Of a stretch of 64,000 nucleotides of DNA, positions 46,297-55,973 are shown one piece after another (the first letter of the stretch is position 1; each line of letters starts with the position of its first letter). Source of the DNA: Inhella sp. (GTDB lineage: Bacteria; Pseudomonadota; Gammaproteobacteria; Burkholderiales; Burkholderiaceae_C); NCBI RefSeq assembly GCF_027532025.1, contig NZ_JAPZSY010000002.1, positions 1 to 64,000 on the forward strand. Reading direction: 5' to 3'. Under the pieces are notes generated by a model, which saw nothing but the letters and a program-made list of their open reading frames with translations, ran no database searches and was not told the origin of the DNA. Both the position numbers and the translations under genes were made by a program.

Positions 46297-48705
46297 TCAG
46301 TTGCGCACCGGCTTGCCGGTTTGCAACATGCCCATGATCCGTTCTTGGGTCTTGGGGTTGTCGAGCAGCGAGCAGAAGTGCTTGCGCTCCAGCGCCATCA
46401 GGTACTCCTCGGTGACCAAGGAGCCGGCTTCGACCTCGCCGCCACACACCACGTCGGCGATCGCGGCCGCCAGGTGGTAGTCGTGGGCGCTGACGAAACC
46501 GCCATCGCGCATGTTGGCCACTTGGCCCTTGATGCTGGCGATGCCGCTGCGGCCGGCCACGGGGAACACGGCCTTGTGCGGCGGGCGGTAGCCGGCCTCG
46601 GCCATGCCCTTGGCGGTGGCCGTGGCCACGTGCAAGAGCTCGTCCTTGTTCGGGACGATGACGTCGCTCTCGAGCAGGTAGCCGAGCTTCTTGGCCTCGT
46701 GGGCGCTGGTGGCAACCTTGGCGGTGGCCGCGCTCAGGAAGCCGTCCTTCAAGAAGGTGAACACGTCGACGCCCGAGTTGCCGGCCGCCGCCATTTCGGC
46801 GGCACGGCGGGCGATGTAGGTCAGGCCGCCGGCGCCAGGCACCAGGCCCACGCCGACTTCGACCAGGCCCACATAGCTTTCGACGTGCGCCACGCGGCGG
46901 GCGCAGTGGATGGCCAGCTCGCAGCCGCCGCCCAGGGCCAGGCCACGCATGGCCGCCACGACCGGCACGTTGGCGTAACGGATGCGCAGCATCGCGTCCT
47001 GCAGCTTCTTCTCTTCCGGCGCGATGCCCTTGCTGCCCATCTTCATGAAGACGGGCATCAGGCTTTCGAGGTTGGCGCCGGCGCTGAACACGTCGTCGGG
47101 GCTCCAGATCACCAGACCCTTGTAGTCGGCTTCGGCGATCTCGACGGCCTTGAGCAGGCCCTCGGTCACGGCCGGGCTGATCAGGTGCAGCTTGGCGGTG
47201 ATCGACGCGATGACCACTTCGCCGTCCAGCGTCCAAACACGAACTTCGTCGTTCTTGAACAGCTCGGTGCCGCTCTTGAGCGGGTCAACCGCGCCCTCGC
47301 CCACCAGGGACTCGGGGAAGGGTTGGCGTGCGTACACCGGCAGCTTGGCGCGGGGCTTGAATTGGCCTTCGGCGGCGCTCCACGAGCCTTCGGGCGTGTG
47401 CACGCCACCGGCCGCGGCCACAGGGCCTTCGGTGACCCACGCGGGCAGCGGGGCGCTGCTCAGGGTCTTGCCAGCGGCGATGTCGTCGGCGATCCACTGG
47501 GCCACTTGGGTCCAGCCGGCCGATTGCCACAGCTCGAACGGGCCCTGGCTGCTGCCGAAGCCCCAGCGCATGGCGAAGTCGATCTCGCGCGCGGTGTCGG
47601 CGATGTCAGCCAGGTGCACGGCCACGTAGTGGAAGGAATCGCGCAGGATGCTCCACAGAAACTGGGCCTGCGGGTTGCTCGATTCACGCAGCAGCTTGAT
47701 GCGGTCGGCCGCGGGCTTTTTGAGCATGCGGGCCACGATGTCGTCGGCCTTCTTGCCGCCGGGCACGTACTCGCCCTCAGTGCCCAACTTTGCGAAGTCG
47801 AGCCGCATGATCTCCTTGCCCACCTTCTTGTAGAAGCCGCCGCCGGCCTTCTGGCCCAGTGCGCCCTTCTCGATCAGGCCGGCCAGCACCTTCGGCATGG
47901 CGTAGGTGCTGTAGAACGGGTCGTCCTTCAGGTTGTCCTGCATCGTCTTGACGACGTGGGCCATGGTGTCCAGGCCCACCACGTCGGCGGTGCGGAAGGT
48001 GCCCGAGCTGGCGCGGCCCAGCTTCTTGCCGGTCAGGTCGTCGACGACGTCCACCGTCAGGCCGAACTTCTCGGCCTCGATCATGGTGGCCATCATGCCG
48101 GCGATGCCGACGCGGTTGGCGACGAAGTTCGGCGTGTCCTTGGCGCGCACGACGCCCTTGCCCACGCTGGTGGTCACGAAGGCTTCGAGCTGGTCGAGGA
48201 TCTCGGGGCGCGTGGTGGGCGTGTTGATCAACTCCACCAGGTACATGTAGCGCGGCGGGTTGAAGAAGTGGATGCCGCAGAAGCGCGGCTTGATCGACTC
48301 GGGCAGCACCTCGCTCAGCTTGGTGATGCTCAGGCCCGAGGTGTTGGACGCCACGATGGCGTGCTCGGCCACGTACGGGGCGATCTTGGTGTACAGGTCG
48401 AGCTTCCAGTCCATGCGCTCGGCGATGGCCTCGATGATGAGGTCGCAGCCCTTGAGCAGCTCAAGGTGCTCTTCGTAGTTGGCCTGCTGGATCAGCGCGG
48501 CTTCGGCAGCGTCGCCCAGCGGCGAGGGCTTGAGCTTTTTGAGGCCGTCAACAGCCTTGGTGACGATGCCGTTCTTGGGGCCCTCTTTGGCCGGAAGATC
48601 GAACAACACCACGGGCACCTTGACGTTGACGAGGTGGGCGGCAATCTGCGCCCCCATCACGCCGGCACCGAGCACGGCCACTTTGCGAACTTGGAATCGA
48701 CTCAT
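46297..48705 (-). CDS. fadN: 3-hydroxyacyl-CoA dehydrogenase / enoyl-CoA hydratase, FadN-type domain order
   Basis: N-terminal VAVLGAGVMGAQIAAHL (NAD site), C-terminal crotonase segment ALGGGCELAIHCARR. Confidence 0.85.
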   Translation of the reverse strand: MSRFQVRKVAVLGAGVMGAQIAAHLVNVKVPVVLFDLPAKEGPKNGIVTKAVDGLKKLKPSPLGDAAEAALIQQANYEEHLELLKGCDLIIEAIAERMDWKLDLYTKIAPYVAEHAIVASNTSGLSITKLSEVLPESIKPRFCGIHFFNPPRYMYLVELINTPTTRPEILDQLEAFVTTSVGKGVVRAKDTPNFVANRVGIAGMMATMIEAEKFGLTVDVVDDLTGKKLGRASSGTFRTADVVGLDTMAHVVKTMQDNLKDDPFYSTYAMPKVLAGLIEKGALGQKAGGGFYKKVGKEIMRLDFAKLGTEGEYVPGGKKADDIVARMLKKPAADRIKLLRESSNPQAQFLWSILRDSFHYVAVHLADIADTAREIDFAMRWGFGSSQGPFELWQSAGWTQVAQWIADDIAAGKTLSSAPLPAWVTEGPVAAAGGVHTPEGSWSAAEGQFKPRAKLPVYARQPFPESLVGEGAVDPLKSGTELFKNDEVRVWTLDGEVVIASITAKLHLISPAVTEGLLKAVEIAEADYKGLVIWSPDDVFSAGANLESLMPVFMKMGSKGIAPEEKKLQDAMLRIRYANVPVVAAMRGLALGGGCELAIHCARRVAHVESYVGLVEVGVGLVPGAGGLTYIARRAAEMAAAGNSGVDVFTFLKDGFLSAATAKVATSAHEAKKLGYLLESDVIVPNKDELLHVATATAKGMAEAGYRPPHKAVFPVAGRSGIASIKGQVANMRDGGFVSAHDYHLAAAIADVVCGGEVEAGSLVTEEYLMALERKHFCSLLDNPKTQERIMGMLQTGKPVRN

Positions 48706-48760
48706 TGCATCTCCGTAAAAACAAAAAGGGCGGCGCTACGGGGATGCGTCGCCCTGAGGC

Positions 48761-49195
48761 TTACTCGACTCGCTGCCAAGTCTGGGTGCGCCCGAACATG
48801 GGCGCGCCGACATAACCGCGCACTTCCAACTTTTTGCCGCCGTCGGCCGGCGTCATCTTGACCTTGTAAACCTTGCCCTTGGCCGAGTCGAGGATCGTGC
48901 CCCCAGCCCACACATCCCCATCCTTCTTCACATTGCGGATGACTTCCATGCCCACGATGGGCTTGCCCTTGCGATCGTCTTCGCACTTGTCACACAGGGC
49001 ATCGGGTTTGGCGTCAGCGGCCAGCAGCTTTTCGATCTTGCCGCTCACCACCCCGCCGGCTTCGGTGACACGAACCAGAGCTTTCTCCTTCTTGGTCTCG
49101 TCATCGATGGTCTTCCACAACCCCACGGGCGACATTTGCGCCAAGGCCGTCGAACCCACCAGACCGAACGCGACTGCTGCAATCAAGGACTTCAT
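48761..49195 (-). CDS. DUF2147 domain-containing secreted protein
   Basis: SPVGLWKTIDDETKKEKALVRV, GGTILDSAKGKVYKVKMTPADGGKKLEVRGYVG. Confidence 0.88.
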   Translation of the reverse strand: MKSLIAAVAFGLVGSTALAQMSPVGLWKTIDDETKKEKALVRVTEAGGVVSGKIEKLLAADAKPDALCDKCEDDRKGKPIVGMEVIRNVKKDGDVWAGGTILDSAKGKVYKVKMTPADGGKKLEVRGYVGAPMFGRTQTWQRVE

Positions 49196-49219
49196 GGTGT
49201 CTCCTGAGAAAAGGATTGG

Positions 49220-51010
49220 TCAAAACAAAGCTTCGTCCATCTCCATCAGCGGCTTGAGGCCGGCACGCGCGGTGCGGATCAGCGTGGCCGTCTCGGGCAG
49301 CAGCTTCGCGAAGTAGAAGCGAGCGGTGGCCAGTTTGGCACGGTAGAACGGATCGCCGGAAGCCTCCTGGGCGAGCGCGATCTTGGCGGCGCGTGCGAAA
49401 AAGTACGCGAACGTCAAGTGGCCCACCACGCGCAGGTAGTCCACGGCAGCGGCGCCCACCTCGTCGGGGTTGCCGAAGGCCTTCATGCCGAGCTCTTGCG
49501 TCAGCTTGGTGACCTTGTCGCCGATGTCGGCCAAGGGGTTCACGAACTCCTGCATCGCTTCGTTGGTGCCCTCTTCTTCGATGAACTCGGCGATCTTCTT
49601 GCCAAACTTCTTCAAGGTGGCGCCGTTGTTCTGCAGCACCTTGCGGCCCAACAGGTCCAGCGACTGCACGGTGTTCGTGCCCTCGTAGATCATGTTGATG
49701 CGCGCGTCGCGCACGAACTGCTCCATGCCCCACTCGTGGATGTAGCCGTGGCCGCCGTAGACCTGCAGGCAGTGGCTCGTCGCAATCCAGCCGTTGTCGG
49801 TGATGAAGGCCTTGATGATGGGCGTCAGCAGGGCCAGCTCGGCCTCAGCGTCTTTCTTTTCGTCTTCGTCGTCGCTGGCAAAGGCCTTGTCCAGTTGCAG
49901 CACCGTGTAGGCCTGCAGCATGCGCGCGCCCTCGGCGTAGGCGCGGGCCGTGAGCAGCATCTTGCGCACGTCGGGGTGGTGAATGATGGGGTCGGCCGGC
50001 TTGTCCGGGGCCTTGGGACCGCTCAGGGCGCGCATTTGCAGGCGGTCCTTGGCGTAGGTCACGGCGTTTTGGTACGCCACTTCCGTCAAGCCCAGCGACT
50101 GGTTGCCCACGCCCAAGCGCGCGGCGTTCATCATCACGAACATGGCCTGCAAGCCCTTGTGCGGCTGGCCCACCAGGGTGCCCACGGCGCCGTCGAGCGT
50201 CATTTGGCAGGTGCTGTTGCCGTGGATGCCCATCTTGTGCTCCAGCCCGGAGCAGAAGATGGCGTTGCGCTCGCCGATGCTGCCGTCGGCGTTGACCTTG
50301 AACTTGGGCACGATGAAGAGCGAGATGCCCTTGCTGCCCTGCGGGGCGTCCGGCAGGCGGGCCAGCACCAGGTGGACGATGTTCTCGACGAAGTCGTGCT
50401 CGCCGGCCGAGATGAAGATCTTTTGGCCGGTGATCTGGTAGGTGCCATCGGCCTGAGGCTCGGCCTTGGTGCGCAGCAGGCCCAGGTCGGTGCCGCAGTG
50501 CGGCTCGGTCAGGCACATGGTGCCCGTCCACTCGCCGGAGGTGAGTTTCGGCAGGTAGAGCTTCTTTTGCTCGTCGGTGCCGTGAGCATGCAAGCACTCG
50601 TAGGCGCCGTGGCTCAGACCGGGGTACATGGTCCAGGCCTGGTTGGCGCTGTTCATCATTTCGTAGAAGAACTGGTTGACCGTGAACGGCAGGCCCTGGC
50701 CGCCGAAAGCCGGGTCGCAGCTCAGCGCCGGCCAGCCGCCTTCCACGTACTGCTGGTACGCCTCTTTGAAGCCCTTGGGCGTGCGCACCTCGTGGGTGTT
50801 GCGGTCTAGGCTGCAGCCCTCGCTGTCACCGCTCAGGTTCAGGGGGGCGATGACTTGGGCGCAGAACTTGCCGCCCTCTTCGAGCACCGCGTTGATGGTG
50901 TCGGCGTCGATGTCCTGGTGGGGCGGCAGCATCTTCAACTCGTCGACGACGTTGAAGAGCTCGTGCAACACGAACTGCATGTCGCGGAGGGGCGGGTTGT
51001 AGCTGGGCAT
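49220..51010 (-). CDS. Acyl-CoA dehydrogenase, approx. 600-aa class
   Basis: CLTEPHCGTDLGLLRTKAE, QVYGGHGYIHEWGMEQFVRDARINMIYEGTN. Confidence 0.92.
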   Translation of the reverse strand: MPSYNPPLRDMQFVLHELFNVVDELKMLPPHQDIDADTINAVLEEGGKFCAQVIAPLNLSGDSEGCSLDRNTHEVRTPKGFKEAYQQYVEGGWPALSCDPAFGGQGLPFTVNQFFYEMMNSANQAWTMYPGLSHGAYECLHAHGTDEQKKLYLPKLTSGEWTGTMCLTEPHCGTDLGLLRTKAEPQADGTYQITGQKIFISAGEHDFVENIVHLVLARLPDAPQGSKGISLFIVPKFKVNADGSIGERNAIFCSGLEHKMGIHGNSTCQMTLDGAVGTLVGQPHKGLQAMFVMMNAARLGVGNQSLGLTEVAYQNAVTYAKDRLQMRALSGPKAPDKPADPIIHHPDVRKMLLTARAYAEGARMLQAYTVLQLDKAFASDDEDEKKDAEAELALLTPIIKAFITDNGWIATSHCLQVYGGHGYIHEWGMEQFVRDARINMIYEGTNTVQSLDLLGRKVLQNNGATLKKFGKKIAEFIEEEGTNEAMQEFVNPLADIGDKVTKLTQELGMKAFGNPDEVGAAAVDYLRVVGHLTFAYFFARAAKIALAQEASGDPFYRAKLATARFYFAKLLPETATLIRTARAGLKPLMEMDEALF

Positions 51011-51045
51011 CGAAGTCTCCTGAGGACGGGTACGGCGAAAAGGAC

Positions 51046-51771
51046 TCAGCGCGCTTTGGCAGGGCGCCGGGGGGAACGGGGGGCGACGCTGGCAGCTCGC
51101 CCGGCGTCGGTGAGGTCAGGGGCAATGACGCGATCGAACCCGCGGCGGGCACGGTCGAGCGCCCCGTGGCTGCGCAAGAAGCGCGCGTCGTGGTGCAAGG
51201 ACAGGATCAGGCCGTGCAACTCGAACAAGATTTGGTCGACGGCCGCGTCCTGCCGCAAATGGCCCTCAGCACAGGCCAAGCCGATGGCCTTGTGCAGGGC
51301 AGCATGCCAAGCCTTGACCATGGTCACCAAGGCCTCGCGCACGGGGCCGGGGCGGTCGTCAAACTCGACGGCGCCGCTGATGTAGATGCAGCCGTTCTCC
51401 AATTCGATGGCGACCTGCCGCACCCAGTTGTCGAACAGGGTGCGCAAGCGCGGCAGCCCACGAGGCTCGCGCAGGGCGGAGAAGAAGACCTCCTCCTCGA
51501 AACGCCGGTGGTACTCGGCCACCACGGCGATCTGCAACTCCTCCCGGGAGCCGAAATGCGCAAACACCCCCGACTTGCTCATGCCGATCTGATCGGCCAG
51601 GGCCCCGATGGACAAGCCCTCCAAGCCCATGTGCGAGGCCTGCGCCAGCGCGGCCTCCAGGATGGTGGCCCGGGTCAACTGCCCCTTTTGCAGCGCCGTC
51701 TTGGCTGGCGCACGGGACCCCGCCAGCCGCGGCGCGGAGGGCAAAGAGTCGAGGGCGGGGAGTCGGGCCAT
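51046..51771 (-). CDS. TetR/AcrR-family regulator
   Basis: HTH LTRATILEAALAQASHMGLEGLSIGALADQIGMSKSGVFAHFGSREEL. Confidence 0.9.
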   Translation of the reverse strand: MARLPALDSLPSAPRLAGSRAPAKTALQKGQLTRATILEAALAQASHMGLEGLSIGALADQIGMSKSGVFAHFGSREELQIAVVAEYHRRFEEEVFFSALREPRGLPRLRTLFDNWVRQVAIELENGCIYISGAVEFDDRPGPVREALVTMVKAWHAALHKAIGLACAEGHLRQDAAVDQILFELHGLILSLHHDARFLRSHGALDRARRGFDRVIAPDLTDAGRAASVAPRSPRRPAKAR

Positions 51772-51804
51772 GGCGGAAGGGCTGTAACGGGACGGAAATA
51801 AAAC

Positions 51805-51816
51805 GAACGGTCGTTC
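51805..51816. promoter_or_regulatory. Candidate TetR operator
   Basis: Palindrome GAACG-GT-CGTTC in AT-rich flanks, 34 bp from the TetR start. Confidence 0.6.
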
Positions 51817-51991
51817 TATTTTTTGCCGCATTCGACCTCGACAGCAAGCCCAAATCCCTGCGATGCGTAGGGAAGCGTTTCTAAATCGGATGCGGGTAAG
51901 TCCCCAGAGGGACGAAAAGCGTGAAAAAGCCAACGCGTCATGGCTCGGTCATCGCCCAAGGATTAAGCTGGGGGATGAGGAGGGAGTCCGC

Positions 51992-52549
51992 GTGGACGTG
52001 CTTCAGCTTGACGTTTCGGGCCGGCCGCAGGCCTGGATCAGCGCGAAGGAAGCCGCCGTGATGGTGGCCTGTGACGCCATCGCCTGGACGCTGGGCGAGC
52101 CTTGCCTGGTGCTGCGCGGGGGCATCCAGCGAACCACGGGGCTTCAGTCCTTGATCGAGGTGCATCCCATCGTGGCGGCCCGCGGCGCCATCCCCAGCCG
52201 GGCCTGGCGGCAAGCGCCTGCCCTGACCAACCCCAAGCTCTTCGCCCGCGACCGCCACGTTTGCGCCTACTGCGGCAAACGCAGCCCCGAGGACGACCTG
52301 ACGCGGGAGCACATCGTGCCCACCTCGCGCGGCGGCGCCGACAGCTGGATGAACTGCATCACCGCCTGCCGCGGTTGCAACGCCCACAAGGGCAACCGCC
52401 TGTGCGAGGAGGTGGGCATGGGCTTGCTGTACCTGCCCTACGTGCCCAACCTGCATGAAGACATGATCCTGCGCGGCCGTCGCATCTTGGCCGACCAGAT
52501 GGAGTTTCTGCTGGCCAGCGTGCCGCGCAGCAGCCGGCTTCACGTGTAG
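51992..52549 (+). CDS. HNH endonuclease
   Basis: CAYCGKRSPEDDLTREHIVPTSRGGADSWMNCITACRGCNAHKGNR; GTG start with AGGAGG upstream preferred. Confidence 0.88.
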   Translation: MDVLQLDVSGRPQAWISAKEAAVMVACDAIAWTLGEPCLVLRGGIQRTTGLQSLIEVHPIVAARGAIPSRAWRQAPALTNPKLFARDRHVCAYCGKRSPEDDLTREHIVPTSRGGADSWMNCITACRGCNAHKGNRLCEEVGMGLLYLPYVPNLHEDMILRGRRILADQMEFLLASVPRSSRLHV

Positions 52550-52606
52550 TCAACGCAAGCCGATGGCCGGGCGTTGAGCCCGTCTGTTCCCGCGGAAGGT
52601 TGCCCC

Positions 52607-53107
52607 ATGAAACGCTTGCTCATCGTCGCCCTCGTGGCTGCCAGTTTGGCCGGTTGTGCCACCCGAGATCCCGACGTTCGCTATCGGGGCGAAAGCATGC
52701 GCATGGCCCAGGTGCAGGACGGCACCGTGGTGGCGGTGCGTGGCGTGCGCGTGGAAGGCCTGGAAACCGGCACCGGCGCCGCGGTCGGCATGGTGACGGG
52801 TGCCGTGGCGGGCAGCAATGTGGGCGGTCACCGGGACGCACCGGTGTTCGCCTTCCTGGGCGCCATCTTGGGTGGGGTGATCGGCACCGCCATCGAGCGC
52901 GACGCCGGCACCACTCAGGCGGTCGAGCTGATCGTTCAGCTTCGCAACGGGGAGCGCGTGGCCATCGTGCAGGCCAGGGGTCAGGAAGAGTTCCGGGCGG
53001 GCGATGCGGTGATGGTCATCAGCCAAGGGCGCAGCGCCCGCGTGACGCGCGCTCTGCCCCCGGTGCCGCCAACGTCGGCGACCGAGCCGGGTTCACTGCC
53101 CCGCTGA
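52607..53107 (+). CDS. Glycine-zipper outer-membrane lipoprotein (SlyB/Pcp-like)
   Basis: Lipobox LAGC; GTGAAVGMVTGAVAGSNVGG...AILGGVIGTAIE. Confidence 0.82.
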   Translation: MKRLLIVALVAASLAGCATRDPDVRYRGESMRMAQVQDGTVVAVRGVRVEGLETGTGAAVGMVTGAVAGSNVGGHRDAPVFAFLGAILGGVIGTAIERDAGTTQAVELIVQLRNGERVAIVQARGQEEFRAGDAVMVISQGRSARVTRALPPVPPTSATEPGSLPR

Positions 53108-53944
53108 CAACACGCCCTTGGCGCCTGGGTATTGACCCAGCGCCTGGGCCAGCCAGGGCAGCTCTTGGGCGAGCAGGCTGCCCAGCGTGTGCGGGGGGTT
53201 GGCCACGAACACGTGGCTGCCGAGCAAACCAAAACCGCCGTCTTGCGGCGCCGCCACGCTCAAGGAGGCATCGAGCCACCCCTTCTTCGCCACGCCCTGC
53301 ACGGCATTGCGCAGGCGCTGCGGCAGCTGTTGCGCGTCCAACAGCTGCACCTGGGGAATCCAGACCGCAATCACCGCGTCGGGGAACTTGGCCAAGGCCT
53401 CACGCACGGCGCTGAGCACCCGACCGTAGTCAGACTTGATCTCGTAGGGTGGGTCGATCAGCACCAACCCGCGTCGGGTGGGGGGCGGCAACAGGGGCTT
53501 GAGCCCCGTGAAACCGTCGCTCAGGTGCACCTTCACGCGCTTGTCGCCCACCATGAGCTTCTCCAGCGCTCGCAGGTCGGTGGGGTGCATTTCGAAGGCG
53601 TGCAACTCGTCTTGCGCACGCAGCAGCTGCCGGATGAGCGTGGGCGAGCCTGGCACGTTCTTCAGCACCCCGGGGCCGTTGAAGGCTTCCACTTGGTCGA
53701 GGTAGGCGGCCACCCCAGGCGGCAAGTCGGTGCGCTCCCACAGACGCCCGATGCCGTCGAGCCATTCCTGCTTCTTGTTGGCGGCTTCGGTGCGCAAGGA
53801 GTAAGCGCCCGCGCCGGCATGGCTGTCGACGACCCGAAATCCTTTGTCCTTTTGCCCCAGGTGCTGCAGCAATTGGACCAAGACGAGGTGCTTGAGCACA
53901 TCGGCATGGTTGCCGGCGTGGAAGGCGTGACGGTAAGCGAACAT
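53093..53944 (-). CDS. rlmJ: 23S rRNA (adenine(2030)-N6)-methyltransferase RlmJ
   Basis: MFAYRHAFHAGNHADVLKH, VLIDPPYE. Confidence 0.93.
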   Translation of the reverse strand: MFAYRHAFHAGNHADVLKHLVLVQLLQHLGQKDKGFRVVDSHAGAGAYSLRTEAANKKQEWLDGIGRLWERTDLPPGVAAYLDQVEAFNGPGVLKNVPGSPTLIRQLLRAQDELHAFEMHPTDLRALEKLMVGDKRVKVHLSDGFTGLKPLLPPPTRRGLVLIDPPYEIKSDYGRVLSAVREALAKFPDAVIAVWIPQVQLLDAQQLPQRLRNAVQGVAKKGWLDASLSVAAPQDGGFGLLGSHVFVANPPHTLGSLLAQELPWLAQALGQYPGAKGVLSAGQ

Positions 53945-53953
53945 CGCGGGACT

Positions 53954-55018
53954 CTACCCGGGCAAGGCGCCCAAGGCTTGCGCGCACCGCACCAACTCGT
54001 GGTTCGGGGGCACGCGGCGGTTCTGACCCGCGACGGTGCTCAACGGCACGAGCACGCAGCGGTCGCCCTGCAGGGCCACGGTGTGGCCGAACTCGCCTCG
54101 CTCAACGGCCTCGGCCGCCGCCACGCCAAAGCGGGTGGAGAGCACGCGGTCGAAGGCTGTGGGGCTGCCGCCCCGCTGCAAATGCCCCAAGACGGTGGCG
54201 CGCACTTCGACCTCGGGCCAGCGCGCGCCCAAGGCCTGGACCAAAGCCTGACCCACGCCCCCCAGGCGGGCCACCCCATCGGGCAAGGCCTGCCAATGCT
54301 GATCGCCATCGTCCAGGCGCGCGCCCTCGGCCACGCACACCAGGGCGTGGCCTTGCGCATCCATGCGTTGGTGCAAGTGAGCGGCCAGCGCCTCCAGCCT
54401 CCAGGGCCGCTCAGGGATGAGGATGGCATCGGCGCCACCGGCCAACCCGCCTTCCAGCGCAATCCAACCCGCATCGCGGCCCATGGTCTCGACCACCATC
54501 ACGCGCCGGTGGCTGGCCGCCGTCGTGCGCAGCCGGGTCAGTGCGTCGGCCACCACGGCCACGGCGGAATCAAAGCCAAAGCTGCGCTCGTTGCCCTCGA
54601 TGTCGTTGTCGATGGTCTTGGGCACGCCCACCACCGGCAGGCCCAAGGCGGCGAAGCGGGCGGCCAGGGTGAGGGTGCCGTCGCCACCGATGGCGACCAG
54701 GGCTTCCAGGCCTTCGCGCCGCGCCACCGCCATGGCCTCGGCCGAGGCATCACGCCCCTGGTAGTCGAAGGGGTTGGCCCGGTTGTGGGTGCCCAAGATG
54801 GTGCCGCCCTCGTCCACCAGCCCGCGCACGGTGGCGGCATCCAGCGCCCGCAGATGCCCCTCGATCAGCCCCAGGAAGCCCCGCTCGATGCCCAGCACTT
54901 GGACCCCTGGCACGCGCTGCAACAGGGCCAGCGTCAGTGCGCGGATGACCGCATTCAAACCGGGGCAGTCGCCGCCGCCCGTCAACACGCCCACCCGCAT
55001 GGTGTCGTCCCCCGTCAT
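53954..55018 (-). CDS. 6-phosphofructokinase (PfkA family)
   Basis: GGGDCPGLNAVIR, GGDGTL, PKTIDNDIEG, LGHLQRGGSPTAFDR; alternative start 55000. Confidence 0.9.
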   Translation of the reverse strand: MTGDDTMRVGVLTGGGDCPGLNAVIRALTLALLQRVPGVQVLGIERGFLGLIEGHLRALDAATVRGLVDEGGTILGTHNRANPFDYQGRDASAEAMAVARREGLEALVAIGGDGTLTLAARFAALGLPVVGVPKTIDNDIEGNERSFGFDSAVAVVADALTRLRTTAASHRRVMVVETMGRDAGWIALEGGLAGGADAILIPERPWRLEALAAHLHQRMDAQGHALVCVAEGARLDDGDQHWQALPDGVARLGGVGQALVQALGARWPEVEVRATVLGHLQRGGSPTAFDRVLSTRFGVAAAEAVERGEFGHTVALQGDRCVLVPLSTVAGQNRRVPPNHELVRCAQALGALPG

Positions 55019-55066
55019 GGTCCAAAACGCGCAGTTTCGTCGCCCCAGGCGTCTGGGCCCGGCGGC

Positions 55067-55969
55067 TCAAGGCGCTGGCTGGACCCAGAGCCCCGGGTTG
55101 TCCGCCCACATCGCGTCGGGCGGCTGGGCGTCCAAGCCCACCCGCCAGCGCAAAAAGGCCAAAGCCAGGGTGCTGATGCGACGGCGCAGCTCGGCGTTGT
55201 GCTCCTCGCTGCCCGGCTCCCCGCAGGCGGCACGGCACAGGACGTTGCTCGGCCACTCGAAGTGGCAATGCGTGCTGCCTTGCACCTGCAGAGAGCGCCC
55301 GTCTGCGGCGGCGCGGGTGAGCCCGCGGCCCACTTGCTGCGCGTTGCAGCTTTGGGGCGGCGCGAACAGTGCGGCCATCGGGAAGGGAGCGGTTGGTGTG
55401 TCGCGCGGCAAGCGGTCCACCGGGTCCAAGCCCAGCCAGCCCACCGTGCGGGCATCGCCCCAAGCCACCAAGCGCGAGGAGCGGCCTCCGGCCGAAAAGC
55501 CGCCGTACACCACCGCCGGCGCGCCACTGGCATCGGCCACTTGGCGCATGAAACCGGCCAAGACGCCGGCGCCACCCCCCGCCACGCCCTCGATCGGGCG
55601 GGTCCAGCCGCCGCTGCAATGACCCACCAGGTAGACGGGCACACCCCAGCTGGCCCAGTGCCGGGCGTGGTCGCGGTGCTGCGCCACGTCGCGCAGGAAC
55701 CCGTGCGCAAAGACGAGCGGCGTGCGCCCGGGTGGGGCGTCGCCTTGGGGCGTGTAGCGCTCGACCACGGCCTGGCAGTCGCCGCGTGCAGCGTCCACCT
55801 CGCGGCTGATGTCGGCCTCAACCACGCGCCACGGGCCCGACTGGCCCAGGGCACTCGCATCGGGAGGCAGCGACCAAGGCTGCAAAGGCGGGGGGCTGGC
55901 GCAAGCCACCAAGCTCACGGCGGCCACCGTGGCGGCAACCCTCCCCAGCAGCGATGCCACCCAGGTCAT
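55067..55969 (-). CDS. Alpha/beta-hydrolase-like lipoprotein
   Basis: Lipobox LVAC; VFAHGFLRD, YGGFSAGGRSS. Confidence 0.7.
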   Translation of the reverse strand: MTWVASLLGRVAATVAAVSLVACASPPPLQPWSLPPDASALGQSGPWRVVEADISREVDAARGDCQAVVERYTPQGDAPPGRTPLVFAHGFLRDVAQHRDHARHWASWGVPVYLVGHCSGGWTRPIEGVAGGGAGVLAGFMRQVADASGAPAVVYGGFSAGGRSSRLVAWGDARTVGWLGLDPVDRLPRDTPTAPFPMAALFAPPQSCNAQQVGRGLTRAAADGRSLQVQGSTHCHFEWPSNVLCRAACGEPGSEEHNAELRRRISTLALAFLRWRVGLDAQPPDAMWADNPGLWVQPAP

Positions 55970-55973
55970 GACA

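Noticed and set aside
51992-52549. HNH protein as part of a defence or mobile element
   Set aside because: No restriction, phage, integrase or toxin-antitoxin partner nearby; a stand-alone HNH gene is common.
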